Assembly (NCBI GenBank): GCA_051745835.1
Contig: JBNJEL010000052.1
Coordinates: 1 to 13,192, forward strand
DNA length: 13,192 bases
Source of the DNA: JBNJEL01 sp051745835
GTDB lineage: Bacteria > Bacillota > Halanaerobiia > Halobacteroidales > Acetohalobiaceae
Direction of reading: 5' to 3'
The first letter of the stretch is position 1; each line of letters starts with the position of its first letter. Under the pieces are notes generated by a model that searched no databases, was not told where the DNA came from, and was given only the letters and a program-made list of their open reading frames with translations. Shown piece by piece: positions 6,834 through 13,192 of the stretch. A program made the position numbers and the translations under genes.

Positions 6834-7094
6834 GAATTCTCGCGGTACCACCCTAATTATTAGAAACAATTCCTTACCATTACGTAAGAAATCCTTTCCT
6901 AATCTCTTACAACCTTAACGCAGTTACTACGTTGAATCCTACTACTACTTCAGATTCACCACTCCAGGGCGGCAGATGAATTAATAATGATTAGAATCTC
7001 TTTCAGCAAAAGTGGATTCCTCTCTGTAATCACATTAATTCTTAACCCTTTCTACGTGTTTAAGAATTAAATTTTTAATGTATTATCTTACTTT
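6791..7094 (-). ncRNA. T-box leader of the aminotransferase gene, likely alanine-specific (GCC)
   Basis: Canonical T-box motif AATTAGGGTGGTACCGCG is at 6858-6841, followed by a strong terminator. Stem I lies at about 7050-6950: AGAGAGGAATC with GAGATTC around the distal loop, a TGATTA/TAATCA helix, and a basal AGGG/CCCT helix. The triplet in the position that holds CTC-A-CCCT in the first ilvB Stem I reads GCC-G-CCCT here, so the specifier is GCC (Ala) at 6973-6971, followed by a purine as is usual. An 11-bp perfect inverted repeat (7070-7060 with 7045-7035) near the transcript start could compete with the base of Stem I. The T-box identity is certain; the alanine reading comes from hand alignment. 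Confidence 0.9.
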
Positions 7095-7100
7095 GGAATT

Positions 7101-7129
7101 ATTATATGCTATTTTAAGAGTTTTGTCAA
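7101..7129 (-). promoter_or_regulatory. Consensus promoter of the aminotransferase T-box transcript
   Basis: Minus-strand TTGACA (7129-7124), a 17-base spacer and TATAAT (7106-7101), a perfect sigma-A consensus. It begins 15 bases after the Hsp20 stop codon, with no terminator visible between them. Confidence 0.92.
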
Positions 7130-7143
7130 GGACTAAGCATAAC

Positions 7144-7581
7144 TTAATCGTTTATCTCCAATTTAGTAATCTTCTCTATCTCTTGTTCACTCTTGGGGAC
7201 GCGAAGTTCTAATACACCATGTTCAGCAGTAGCTGTAGCCTGTTCACGCTTAACCTTAAACGGTAATGAGATTGCCCGCTTAAATCTACCCCGCTGTCGT
7301 TCAACTTTATGATATTTATCTCGCTGAACCTGCTCTTCTTGATTTATCTCACCTTGAAGCATCAAGCTATCTTCACTGACCATAATCTCTACATCACTTG
7401 GATTAATACCTGGAATATCTACTTTAATTACTAATTCATTACCTTCTTCATAGATATCAACCGACGGCTGTAAACTACTTTCTTCAGCCTGAAAAGTCTC
7501 ATCTAAAAACTGATTCATCTGATCGCGCAGACTCTTTATCTCTTTAAATGGATTCCAAACTGTAGGACGCAAGCCAATCAC
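7144..7581 (-). CDS. Hsp20 / alpha-crystallin family small heat-shock protein
   Basis: ATP-independent chaperone of 145 residues that holds unfolding proteins, normally as large cytoplasmic oligomers. The N-terminal arm is short (1-37, with the usual WNPFKEIKSLRDQM). The alpha-crystallin domain runs from PSVDIYEEGNELVIKVDIPG (about 39) to AEHGVLELRVPKSE (about 131) and includes FKRAISLPF. The tail ends in KLEIND, close to the I/L-x-I/L motif that links dimers. The frame begins at GTG 7581, only two bases after AAAGGAG. This spacing is short, so the true start could be a non-standard codon just downstream; ATG is absent here. It follows the radical SAM gene by about 48 bp and may be co-transcribed. 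No heat-shock operator (CIRCE inverted repeat) is visible ahead of it; a lone TATAAT at about 7612-7607 lacks a good -35. Confidence 0.93.
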   Translation of the reverse strand: MIGLRPTVWNPFKEIKSLRDQMNQFLDETFQAEESSLQPSVDIYEEGNELVIKVDIPGINPSDVEIMVSEDSLMLQGEINQEEQVQRDKYHKVERQRGRFKRAISLPFKVKREQATATAEHGVLELRVPKSEQEIEKITKLEIND

Positions 7582-7629
7582 TACTCCTTTCTTGTAATTT
7601 AGAATTATTATATCCTAATTAATCAACTA

Positions 7630-8625
7630 TCATTCATCTACCTCATCGAGTAAAATATTAATCTTGCTACCACAATTGGGACAAGAAGAATTATCTAAAT
7701 ATACTCTTACATCACTATAGTTACGCTCAACTAATAATTCACCACAACTATAACAGTAAGTATGATTAGCTTCTGGATCTCTCATATTACCTAAGTAAAC
7801 AAATTTTAATTTATTTTTAGCAATTTCAGCTACTTCTTTCATTCTCGATATCGGAGTAGGATCAGCCTGTAACTGATGTTTAGGGAAGTAACGCGTAAAG
7901 TGAAGTGGAATACTTGAATCAATACCTGCTAACCAATCAACTAACTGCTCAATCTCAGCAGAATTATCATTTAAGCCCGGCACTACTAGCGTAGTTACTT
8001 CCACCAAAGCTGACTGATTGGCTAAAGCTATCGTCTCCTTAACTGGTTCTAAACTACCATGACAGATATCATGATAATACTCTTCATCAAATGACTTTAA
8101 ATCTATATTCAATCCATCTAAGTAAGGTAGCAGCTCCTCTAGCGGTTGTTGATTAAGATAGCCATTAGTTACTACTACATTCTGTAAACCTTCTTTCTTA
8201 GCAAGTTGAGCAGTTTTAGCTATAAATTCATAAGAAACTAATGGTTCAGAGTAAGTATAAGCTATACCGCTGGAATCATACTTTTTAGCAGTAGCAATTA
8301 TCTGCTTAGGAGTAACAGCTTCAGTTGCTACTTTACTTTGAGCTAACTGATAGTTCTGACAGAACTGACAATCTAAATTACAACCTACTGTCCCCAGTGA
8401 CAAAATATCACTACCGGGATAGAAGTGATAAAGCGGTTTCTTCTCAATGGGATCAACTGCCATAGCCCCTAACTCTCCATACGAAGTAGTAACTAACTGT
8501 CCGTTCTTATTCTGCCGTACTTGACAGATACCTGACTGACCATCATCTAAACGACAGTAATGTGGACATAATTCACACCGTACCTGCTTTTGAGCTAACT
8601 GTTGATACCATACAGCTTCTTTCAT
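7630..8625 (-). CDS. amrS: AmmeMemoRadiSam system radical SAM enzyme
   Basis: Radical SAM enzyme of 331 residues. The [4Fe-4S]/SAM motif CxxxCxxC is Cys82, Cys86 and Cys89 in GCNLDCQFCQNYQLAQ, followed by YTYSEP (123-128) and VVTNGY (151-156). It is flanked by two extra cysteine clusters: N-terminal CELCPHYC with Cys17, Cys20, Cys24 and Cys34, and a C-terminal ribbon with Cys291, Cys294, Cys315 and Cys318, which could hold zinc or further clusters. This layout, and a Memo-AMMECR1 gene directly upstream, match the AmmeMemoRadiSam radical SAM family, related in sequence to pyruvate formate-lyase activating enzymes. No pyruvate formate-lyase gene is nearby. The start ATG 8625 lies 10 bases after the partner's stop codon, with GAGGTGA as the ribosome site in the gap, so the two are surely one operon. 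The substrate and product are not established for this family. Confidence 0.92.
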   Translation of the reverse strand: MKEAVWYQQLAQKQVRCELCPHYCRLDDGQSGICQVRQNKNGQLVTTSYGELGAMAVDPIEKKPLYHFYPGSDILSLGTVGCNLDCQFCQNYQLAQSKVATEAVTPKQIIATAKKYDSSGIAYTYSEPLVSYEFIAKTAQLAKKEGLQNVVVTNGYLNQQPLEELLPYLDGLNIDLKSFDEEYYHDICHGSLEPVKETIALANQSALVEVTTLVVPGLNDNSAEIEQLVDWLAGIDSSIPLHFTRYFPKHQLQADPTPISRMKEVAEIAKNKLKFVYLGNMRDPEANHTYCYSCGELLVERNYSDVRVYLDNSSCPNCGSKINILLDEVDE

Positions 8626-8635
8626 CTTCTCACCT

Positions 8636-10063
8636 CTATTGATAACGCGTCACTTTAAAACGTTCAATCTCAACATCTTCTGCTGTAGGAGAGATACCAG
8701 CCTTGCGTTTAGCAATCTCTAACTGTTTCTTTGCTGTCTCAACTCCTTCTAACCGCGGTAGTAATAATCCTGTCTTAGCTCCTTGTTGAACTATTACCCC
8801 ATATTCTTTAGGATCTAGCTGGTCTTTACTGTCAATTGGTTCCGGTTTATCTAATAAATCAACAGAATAAGTTAATTCATTTAACTCATTCATATTTACC
8901 TTAGGAAAACGTGGATCATTAAAGGCTGCCTGTAAAGCATTTCTAATAATCTCTTCGGCAACATTATCTTCTACTGGCTGCGTAGTACCGATACAGCCTC
9001 TTAGCTGTCCATGTTTTTTAATCGAGACAAAGACCCCTTTCTGTTCCTTCATCTCCGGCGTTAATTCTTGTGGGGGATCAATCTCTTCTTTATTTAAAGC
9101 ATACTCTCTTACTGCTCGCCGAGCTAACTTAACCAATTCACTCTCATTCTCCCGCTGCTGTTCTAACTTAGCTTGCCGATTAGATAATAATTGATCTAAC
9201 TTCTTGCGTGATTTATCTTCGCCGGTAATCTCATAACTCACTACTCCATAACCAACGCCAAACGGACCTTCATAAGATAACAGTTCAGGTTTTACAGCCA
9301 ATCCATCTAATGCGCCTAACATAATAATAATTGGACGCAGACCACACTCGCCTGCTTTCTCGATTAAATCTTTATCTAAACCGAAGATATCGTCTACTCT
9401 ATCTTCTGCTAACGCATCAACTAACTGTTGGTCAAACTCTTTAGCCTGTGGATTAAAACCAGCCGGTGCATCCGGAGTTAAGCGGTGAGATAGGTCGCCA
9501 CTAGCAATAACTGCTATATCATAATCCAACTTCTGAGCAACTAATTGAATGATCTTGCCAAACTGATAAAGCTCCTCATAAGCTAACATTCCCATGGTAA
9601 TTGGTACTAGAGGTATATCATCTAATCCTTCTTCTACCAAATAATAAAGTGGCACTAACACACCATGATCTAACTGCGGTTCAATCTCAAACTTCTTAGC
9701 TGCACCACGATCAATCCGGGCAACCTCAATATCACCACCGACTAAATCTTCTTGACTAGTTGCCTGCACTAATTCAGCTACTACATCCTCTGCTAACTGA
9801 AACTCCAACTCTAAATCCGCTAATCCAAACTGTCCAAAATCCCCTGTCAAGCGTTCTAAATTAAGAATACTAATTGCATCAGAAAAGACTGGCCCATGCG
9901 GACTAATCGTAATTACTAAATCTGGATTAGACTCCTTAACTCGACTTGCTAGCTCCTCCATTCCTGCGCAAGTATCCTGAATCTCTGATAGCTTATCACG
10001 TCCTATCTCAGGAATTGCTACAGGAGGATGAGGACTTAAACCAGCAGCTACAACTCCACCCAT
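8636..10063 (-). CDS. Memo-AMMECR1 fusion protein (AmmeMemoRadiSam system proteins B and A)
   Basis: Two-domain protein of 475 residues. The N-terminal Memo domain (about 1-280) is related to LigB-type extradiol dioxygenases. It shows GLSPHPP (His12), TISPHGP (His56), LDHGVLVPLYYL (His133) and SGDLSHR (His193), the histidines expected around a metal site. A charged linker (about 281-310) leads to the AMMECR1 domain (about 311-475), with GVFVSIKKHGQLRGCIGT (Cys357), AAFNDPRFPKV and YGVIVQQGAKTGLLLP. These two proteins are separate genes in many organisms but fused here. Start: ATG 10063 with a perfect AAGGAGG seven bases upstream. The upstream rpsI terminator separates it from the ribosomal operon, but I see no strong promoter in the gap, so it may rely on read-through or a weak promoter. 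The biochemical function is not settled. Proposals of a modification or redox role come from comparative genomics, not from this sequence. Confidence 0.93.
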   Translation of the reverse strand: MGGVVAAGLSPHPPVAIPEIGRDKLSEIQDTCAGMEELASRVKESNPDLVITISPHGPVFSDAISILNLERLTGDFGQFGLADLELEFQLAEDVVAELVQATSQEDLVGGDIEVARIDRGAAKKFEIEPQLDHGVLVPLYYLVEEGLDDIPLVPITMGMLAYEELYQFGKIIQLVAQKLDYDIAVIASGDLSHRLTPDAPAGFNPQAKEFDQQLVDALAEDRVDDIFGLDKDLIEKAGECGLRPIIIMLGALDGLAVKPELLSYEGPFGVGYGVVSYEITGEDKSRKKLDQLLSNRQAKLEQQRENESELVKLARRAVREYALNKEEIDPPQELTPEMKEQKGVFVSIKKHGQLRGCIGTTQPVEDNVAEEIIRNALQAAFNDPRFPKVNMNELNELTYSVDLLDKPEPIDSKDQLDPKEYGVIVQQGAKTGLLLPRLEGVETAKKQLEIAKRKAGISPTAEDVEIERFKVTRYQ

Positions 10064-10085
10064 CTTTATACCTCCTTTAAATAAA

Positions 10086-10115
10086 GTAAAAAGGAAGAGT
10101 AAATACCCTTCCTTC
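10086..10115 (-). terminator. Intrinsic terminator after rpsI
   Basis: Minus-strand AAGGAAG (10114-10108), loop GGTATTTACT, CTTCCTT (10097-10091), then TTTT. It lies in the 68-base gap between rpsI and the Memo-AMMECR1 gene. The stem is only seven pairs, so partial read-through is plausible. Confidence 0.8.
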
Positions 10116-10131
10116 AGTAGCAGTAAATAAT

Positions 10132-10524
10132 TTATCTTTTTGAGAATTGAGGTGACTTTCTTGCCTTCTTACGACCATACTTTTTACGCTCTTTCATTCT
10201 TGGATCTCGAGTTAAGAGACCTTTCTTCTTCAATGTTGGTCGAAAATCCTGATCTACTTCTAATAAAGCTCTAGCAATTCCTAATTGAATTGCTCCAGCC
10301 TGACCAGATAGTCCTCCGCCTTCAACATTTACTAATATATCAAATTCACCCATTGTCTTAGTTACTCTTAACGGTTCTACTACATGAGCTTCAGATACCT
10401 TACGACTAAAGTATTCGTCAACAGGCTTACCATTAACTGTAATCTCACCATTGCCCGGTCTTAATCTCACTCGAGCAGAAGCTGTCTTACGACGACCAGT
10501 TCCTAAATACTCTACATCAACCAT
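10132..10524 (-). CDS. rpsI: 30S ribosomal protein S9
   Basis: Ribosomal protein of the small-subunit head, 130 residues, the usual length. Seen: YLGTGRRKTASARVRLRPG at the N-terminus, the central VEGGGLSGQAGAIQLGIARAL, and the basic tail GRKKARKSPQFSKR, whose C-terminal Lys-Arg reaches the P-site tRNA in known ribosomes. Start: ATG 10524 with AGGAGGG five bases upstream. It follows rplM by 34 bases, the universal L13-S9 pair, and is closed by a terminator. Confidence 0.98.
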   Translation of the reverse strand: MVDVEYLGTGRRKTASARVRLRPGNGEITVNGKPVDEYFSRKVSEAHVVEPLRVTKTMGEFDILVNVEGGGLSGQAGAIQLGIARALLEVDQDFRPTLKKKGLLTRDPRMKERKKYGRKKARKSPQFSKR

Positions 10525-10558
10525 GATAACCCTCCTCTTAATTATATTCTCCGTCTAA

Positions 10559-10987
10559 TTAAATATCTAATTCTTTAGGCTGCTGAGCTTGATGTGGATG
10601 CTCACCGCTAGCATATACTTTTAACTTCTTAAGCATCTTACGTCCTAACTTATTCTTTGGTATCATACCTTTAACCGCTAACTTAATTGCCTCTTCTGGC
10701 TTATTTTCTAATAATTCAGCATAGCTAATAGACTTTAATCCACCAGGATACTCTGAATGGCTATGATGCATCTTCTGGTCTAACTTCTTACCAGTTAATT
10801 TAATATCTCCTGCATTAACAACAATTACATAGTCTCCAGTATCAACATGTGGAGTATAAGTCGGTTTATGCTTACCACGTAAAGTAGTAGCAATCTTAGT
10901 AGCTAACCTACCTAAAGTCTTACCCGCGGCGTCAACTACATACCAATCTCTATCTACTTCTTCAGGCTTAGCCATATAAGTACTCAT
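10559..10987 (-). CDS. rplM: 50S ribosomal protein L13
   Basis: Early-assembly protein of the large subunit, 142 residues, the normal length. Seen: the typical N-terminus MSTYMAKPEEVDRDWYVVDA, GKTLGRLATKIATTLRGKHK (about 22-41), VIVVNAGDIKLTGKKLDQK (about 53-71) and MIPKNKLGRKMLKKLKVYAGEHPH-type C-terminus. Start: ATG 10987 nine bases after GGGAGGG. Transcribed from a promoter that overlaps the 3' end of truA, then into rpsI. Confidence 0.98.
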   Translation of the reverse strand: MSTYMAKPEEVDRDWYVVDAAGKTLGRLATKIATTLRGKHKPTYTPHVDTGDYVIVVNAGDIKLTGKKLDQKMHHSHSEYPGGLKSISYAELLENKPEEAIKLAVKGMIPKNKLGRKMLKKLKVYASGEHPHQAQQPKELDI

Positions 10988-11076
10988 CTTTGATTTCCCT
11001 CCCTATAACATAATAATATCTATAGTCTTTAAGCAGTTCGGGGCTTATTTAACAGAGTATAGACATAAAACTTCAT
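10988..11076 (-). promoter_or_regulatory. Structured 5' leader of rplM-rpsI, candidate L13 autoregulatory element
   Basis: The predicted transcript has about 89 bases before rplM. It can fold with TCTATA (11063-11058) pairing TATAGA (11024-11019) around an inner hairpin AAGC (11046-11043) with GCTT (11034-11031). The position matches the L13 leader described in low-GC Gram-positives, where L13 is thought to bind its own mRNA. I assign it from position and pairing only. Confidence 0.45.
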
Positions 11077-11082
11077 AATCTA

Positions 11083-11111
11083 ATTTTATTATATGAACTG
11101 CAAACTGTCAA
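11083..11111 (-). promoter_or_regulatory. Probable promoter of rplM-rpsI
   Basis: Minus-strand TTGACA (11111-11106), 17 bases, TAAAAT (11088-11083). A TATAAT lies only 12 bases after the -35 box, which is too close to be its partner. The -35 box starts eight bases after the truA stop codon. Confidence 0.75.
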
Positions 11112-11118
11112 GCAGATT

Positions 11119-11856
11119 TCAATATTTAACCTTGATTAATCGTAAGCCACAAGCAGGAGCTGTCGGACCAGCTGCTCTCCTATCTTGTGCTGCAATTATC
11201 TCGGACATAACTTCAGGGTCTAACCTCTCTGTAGCTATCTTAATTAAAGTCCCCACAATAATCCTTACCATATTATATAAAAAGCCATCCCCAGCAATTC
11301 TTAACTTGACTCTATTCTCCTCTTCAAAGTCCATACTAAACTCTTCAATCGTCCTCACAGTAGAGTTAACACTACTACCCGACGTCTGAAAAGAAGCAAA
11401 ATCATGGACTCCTACTAAGTAACTAGCTGCCTTTTCTAACCTCTGATAATCAAGTTCCTGTTTAATATGATAAGTATAGTTACGTGCAAAAACTGATGGT
11501 AAAGTCTGATTTAAAAGCTGATACTCATAAATTTTACCTTGTGCCTGATAACGAGCATGAAAATCAGCCGGAACCTCGGTAACCTCTTTAATTAAGATAT
11601 CATCAGCTACAGCATTATCCCACGCAAATCTAAACCTATCGACAGGTATCGGACTTGTAGTTTCAAAATTGACCACTTGTCCTTGAGCATGAACTCCTCT
11701 ATCTGTACGGCTAGCAGCAATTAGATTAATCTCTTCTTGAGTTAGATGATAGAGCCCATCCTCTAAAGCATCTTGAACTGTCGGCACATCTACTTGACGT
11801 TGGAAACCATAATAATTAGTTCCATCATAAGCTATAATTGCTTTCAAATTACGCAT
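11119..11856 (-). CDS. truA: tRNA pseudouridine(38-40) synthase TruA
   Basis: Converts uridines at positions 38-40 of the tRNA anticodon arm to pseudouridine. The protein has 245 residues, the usual length. Seen: IAYDGTNYYGFQRQ (8-21), the catalytic Asp52 in ASRTDRGVHAQGQVVNF, FHARYQAQGKIYEY near the middle, and GDGFLYNMVRIIVGTL followed by RRAAGPTAPACGLRL at the C-terminus. A frame opens at GTG 11865, but that codon overlaps the GGAG ribosome site (11868-11865). ATG 11856 lies eight bases after the GGAG and gives MRNLKAIIAYDG, so it is the start. It follows ecfT by about 36 bases in the conserved ecfA-ecfT-truA-rplM-rpsI order. Confidence 0.97.
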   Translation of the reverse strand: MRNLKAIIAYDGTNYYGFQRQVDVPTVQDALEDGLYHLTQEEINLIAASRTDRGVHAQGQVVNFETTSPIPVDRFRFAWDNAVADDILIKEVTEVPADFHARYQAQGKIYEYQLLNQTLPSVFARNYTYHIKQELDYQRLEKAASYLVGVHDFASFQTSGSSVNSTVRTIEEFSMDFEEENRVKLRIAGDGFLYNMVRIIVGTLIKIATERLDPEVMSEIIAAQDRRAAGPTAPACGLRLIKVKY

Positions 11857-11864
11857 TAATGACA

Positions 11865-11868
11865 CTCC
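11865..11868 (-). promoter_or_regulatory. Ribosome binding site that fixes the truA start at 11856
   Basis: GGAG is eight bases upstream of ATG 11856. The alternative GTG at 11865 overlaps it and would have no site of its own. Confidence 0.75.
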
Positions 11869-11892
11869 AATAAAACTTATAAGCTCTTAGTA

Positions 11893-12687
11893 CTAAGCTA
11901 CAACTAATATAATTATTAAAAAAAGCAAAACTATTCCACTAACTATATAATCTAATCTAGCTAAACTAAGCTGATTCATTCTACTTCTACCTTCTCCGCC
12001 GCGATAACAACGCGCTTCCATTGCTAAGGCTAAATCATCAGCTCTACGAAAAGCACTGACAAAAAGTGGTACCAATAAAGGAATTAAACTCTTAGCTTTC
12101 TCGATTAAATTACCACTTTCAAAGTCTGCTCCTCTAGCTTTCTGCGCCTTAAGAATTTTTTCTGCTTCCTCTAAAAGAGTAGGGATAAACCTTAGAGCAA
12201 TCGTCATCATCATTGCTAATTCATGGGCAGGTAGACCAAAACGCTTGAAAGGCTTTAACAGCTCTTCAAGACCATCAGTTAGTGATAAAGGTGAAGTAGT
12301 TAAGGTTAATAAGGAAGTAAACGTAATCAAAAAGATTAATCGAGCCGCCATAAAGAGCCCTAATCTCAAACCCTCTTCTTCGATTGATAAGAACTGCCAC
12401 TGCCAGATTACACGTCCACCCTTAGTTAAAAATAGATGAATCACTAACGTTAAACTAATAATAAATAATAGCGGCTTTAAACTCTTGAAGATATATTTAA
12501 ACTCTATCTTAGCAGCTATAATCCCGATTATTATAAAACTGCCTAATGCTGCATAACCAATTACTGTCTCACTTAAAAATAGGACTACAATATAAAGAAT
12601 TACCAATAATATCTTTACCCGAGGGTCTAATTTATGAACTATAGAATCACGCTCCAGATACTGACCTAACATAATATCTTTTAACAT
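11893..12687 (-). CDS. ecfT: ECF transporter transmembrane (T) subunit
   Basis: Membrane scaffold of an energy-coupling factor transporter, 264 residues. It couples the two EcfA ATPases to exchangeable substrate-binding S subunits for vitamins or metals. Seen: N-terminal GQYLERDSIVHKLDPRVKIL typical of EcfT, hydrophobic segments at about 25-39, 42-59, 72-88, 108-130 and 247-264, and a long cytoplasmic coupling region. That region holds two Ala-Arg motifs that dock on the ATPases: ARG 184-186 (KAQKARGADF) and ARC 225-227 (MEARCYRGGEGR). The motif ALRFIPTLLEEAEKI (164-178) is also characteristic. Start: ATG 12687 with GAGGAG eight bases upstream, inside the end of ecfA; the gap is four bases. 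No S-component gene lies in the window, so it is likely a shared (group II) module. Confidence 0.95.
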   Translation of the reverse strand: MLKDIMLGQYLERDSIVHKLDPRVKILLVILYIVVLFLSETVIGYAALGSFIIIGIIAAKIEFKYIFKSLKPLLFIISLTLVIHLFLTKGGRVIWQWQFLSIEEEGLRLGLFMAARLIFLITFTSLLTLTTSPLSLTDGLEELLKPFKRFGLPAHELAMMMTIALRFIPTLLEEAEKILKAQKARGADFESGNLIEKAKSLIPLLVPLFVSAFRRADDLALAMEARCYRGGEGRSRMNQLSLARLDYIVSGIVLLFLIIILVVA

Positions 12688-12691
12688 AACC

Positions 12692-13192
12692 TTAACTCCT
12701 CAAGACCTTAATGATCTCTTCCTTAGCTGCTGTAACACTAAATAGTTCAGTATTTACAGCAAAACCCTGCTTTTGTAAAGCAAATAAGACCTCAGTAACT
12801 TTAGGTATCCCTAGTCCTAACTCTTTTAATTGTTGATGTTTAGCAACTAACTTAGCCGGTGGCTGATTAAATATTAACTGCCCCTGATGCAAAACTAAAA
12901 TTCGATCAGCTAAATTAAATATCTCTTCCATGCGATGTGAAATTAAAAGCACTGTTAATCCATACTTCTCTTTAAATTTAGTAATTTCAGTCATTAACTC
13001 TACTCTACTTTTAGGATCTAAACCAGCAGTAGGTTCATCTAAAATTAAAACCTGAGGCTTCATAGCTAAAACTCCAGCAATAGCTATCCGACGCTGTTGT
13101 CCTCCAGATAATTTAAAGGGAGAACGATCTTTAAACTCTTCATAATCAAGATTGACTGACTCTAACGATTCAATTACTCGCTGCTCTACTTC
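12692..13192 (-). CDS. ecfA2: ECF transporter ATPase subunit, N-terminus beyond the window edge
   Basis: ABC ATPase that powers the ECF transporter. The frame is open to the right edge, so 166 C-terminal residues are visible out of about 285; an internal Met at 13063 is not the start. Seen: signature LSGGQQRRIAIAGVLAM at about 30-46 of the visible part, Walker B VLILDEPTAGLDP, and the switch histidine in LLISHRMEEIF, followed by the C-terminal domain with GLGIPKVTEVLFALQKQGF. Walker A and the Q-loop are outside. The second ATPase (EcfA1) is expected further right. It is called EcfA2 because in this gene order EcfA2 lies next to EcfT; sequence alone cannot exclude EcfA1. Confidence 0.9.
   Translation of the reverse strand, partial: EVEQRVIESLESVNLDYEEFKDRSPFKLSGGQQRRIAIAGVLAMKPQVLILDEPTAGLDPKSRVELMTEITKFKEKYGLTVLLISHRMEEIFNLADRILVLHQGQLIFNQPPAKLVAKHQQLKELGLGIPKVTEVLFALQKQGFAVNTELFSVTAAKEEIIKVLRS

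Noticed and set aside
7144..10063. Pyruvate formate-lyase activating system, suggested by the radical SAM similarity
   Set aside because: There is no formate-lyase gene nearby, and the extra N- and C-terminal Cys clusters plus the Memo-AMMECR1 neighbour fit the AmmeMemoRadiSam family instead.
11089..11111. TTGACA with TATAAT 12 bases downstream as the rplM promoter
   Set aside because: A 12-base spacer is too short; TAAAAT at 17 bases is the better -10 box.
11093..11389. Plus-strand open frame of 98 codons
   Set aside because: It is fully antisense to truA, whose protein is unmistakable.
12245..12439. Plus-strand open frame of 64 codons
   Set aside because: It is antisense to ecfT and has no supporting signal.

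Overview
This is AT-rich bacterial chromosome with tightly packed genes. The sequence suggests an anaerobic, low-GC Gram-positive-type organism. The evidence is two T-box tRNA-sensing leaders, consensus sigma-A promoters, strong AGGAGG-type ribosome sites, an AmmeMemoRadiSam locus, and the clostridial order ecfA-ecfT-truA-rplM-rpsI. Overall flavour fits Halanaerobiales or related Clostridia, but that placement is an inference from style, not from a search. All genes except one CPBP-family gene lie on the minus strand.

Left third (1-4700): branched-chain amino acid synthesis. Reading along the minus strand, ilvD (dihydroxy-acid dehydratase) has its own promoter. It is followed by a second promoter, a long T-box leader, ilvB (acetolactate synthase large subunit), and ilvN (small subunit, cut by the left edge). 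The leader appears to hold two complete T-box Stem I domains in tandem that share one antiterminator/terminator. A further intrinsic terminator lies between that unit and ilvB. IlvB carries an unusual insertion with four cysteines next to the active-site loop.

Middle (4799-7140): a plus-strand CPBP-type membrane protein keeps the EExxxR motif but lacks the conserved histidines. It converges on, and overlaps by 26 bp, a minus-strand class I/II aminotransferase. The aminotransferase has its own promoter and a canonical T-box whose specifier best reads as GCC (alanine).

7144-10063: an apparent minus-strand cluster of a Memo-AMMECR1 fusion protein, its partner radical SAM enzyme, and an Hsp20 small heat-shock protein. 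Together the first two make a complete AmmeMemoRadiSam set, a widespread system without a settled function.

Right third (10132-13192): the conserved block ecfA (cut by the right edge), ecfT, truA, rplM, rpsI. The Ecf proteins form the shared energizing module for vitamin and metal uptake. TruA makes pseudouridine in the tRNA anticodon arm. L13 and S9 are ribosomal proteins with their own promoter, which overlaps the end of truA, and a terminator after rpsI.

The main novelty is regulatory: tandem tRNA-sensing aptamers and stacked terminators ahead of ilvB, and a predicted alanine T-box on an aminotransferase. The Cys4 insertion in IlvB and the His-less CPBP protein are protein-level oddities. 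I found no mobile elements, CRISPR arrays, tRNA or rRNA genes.
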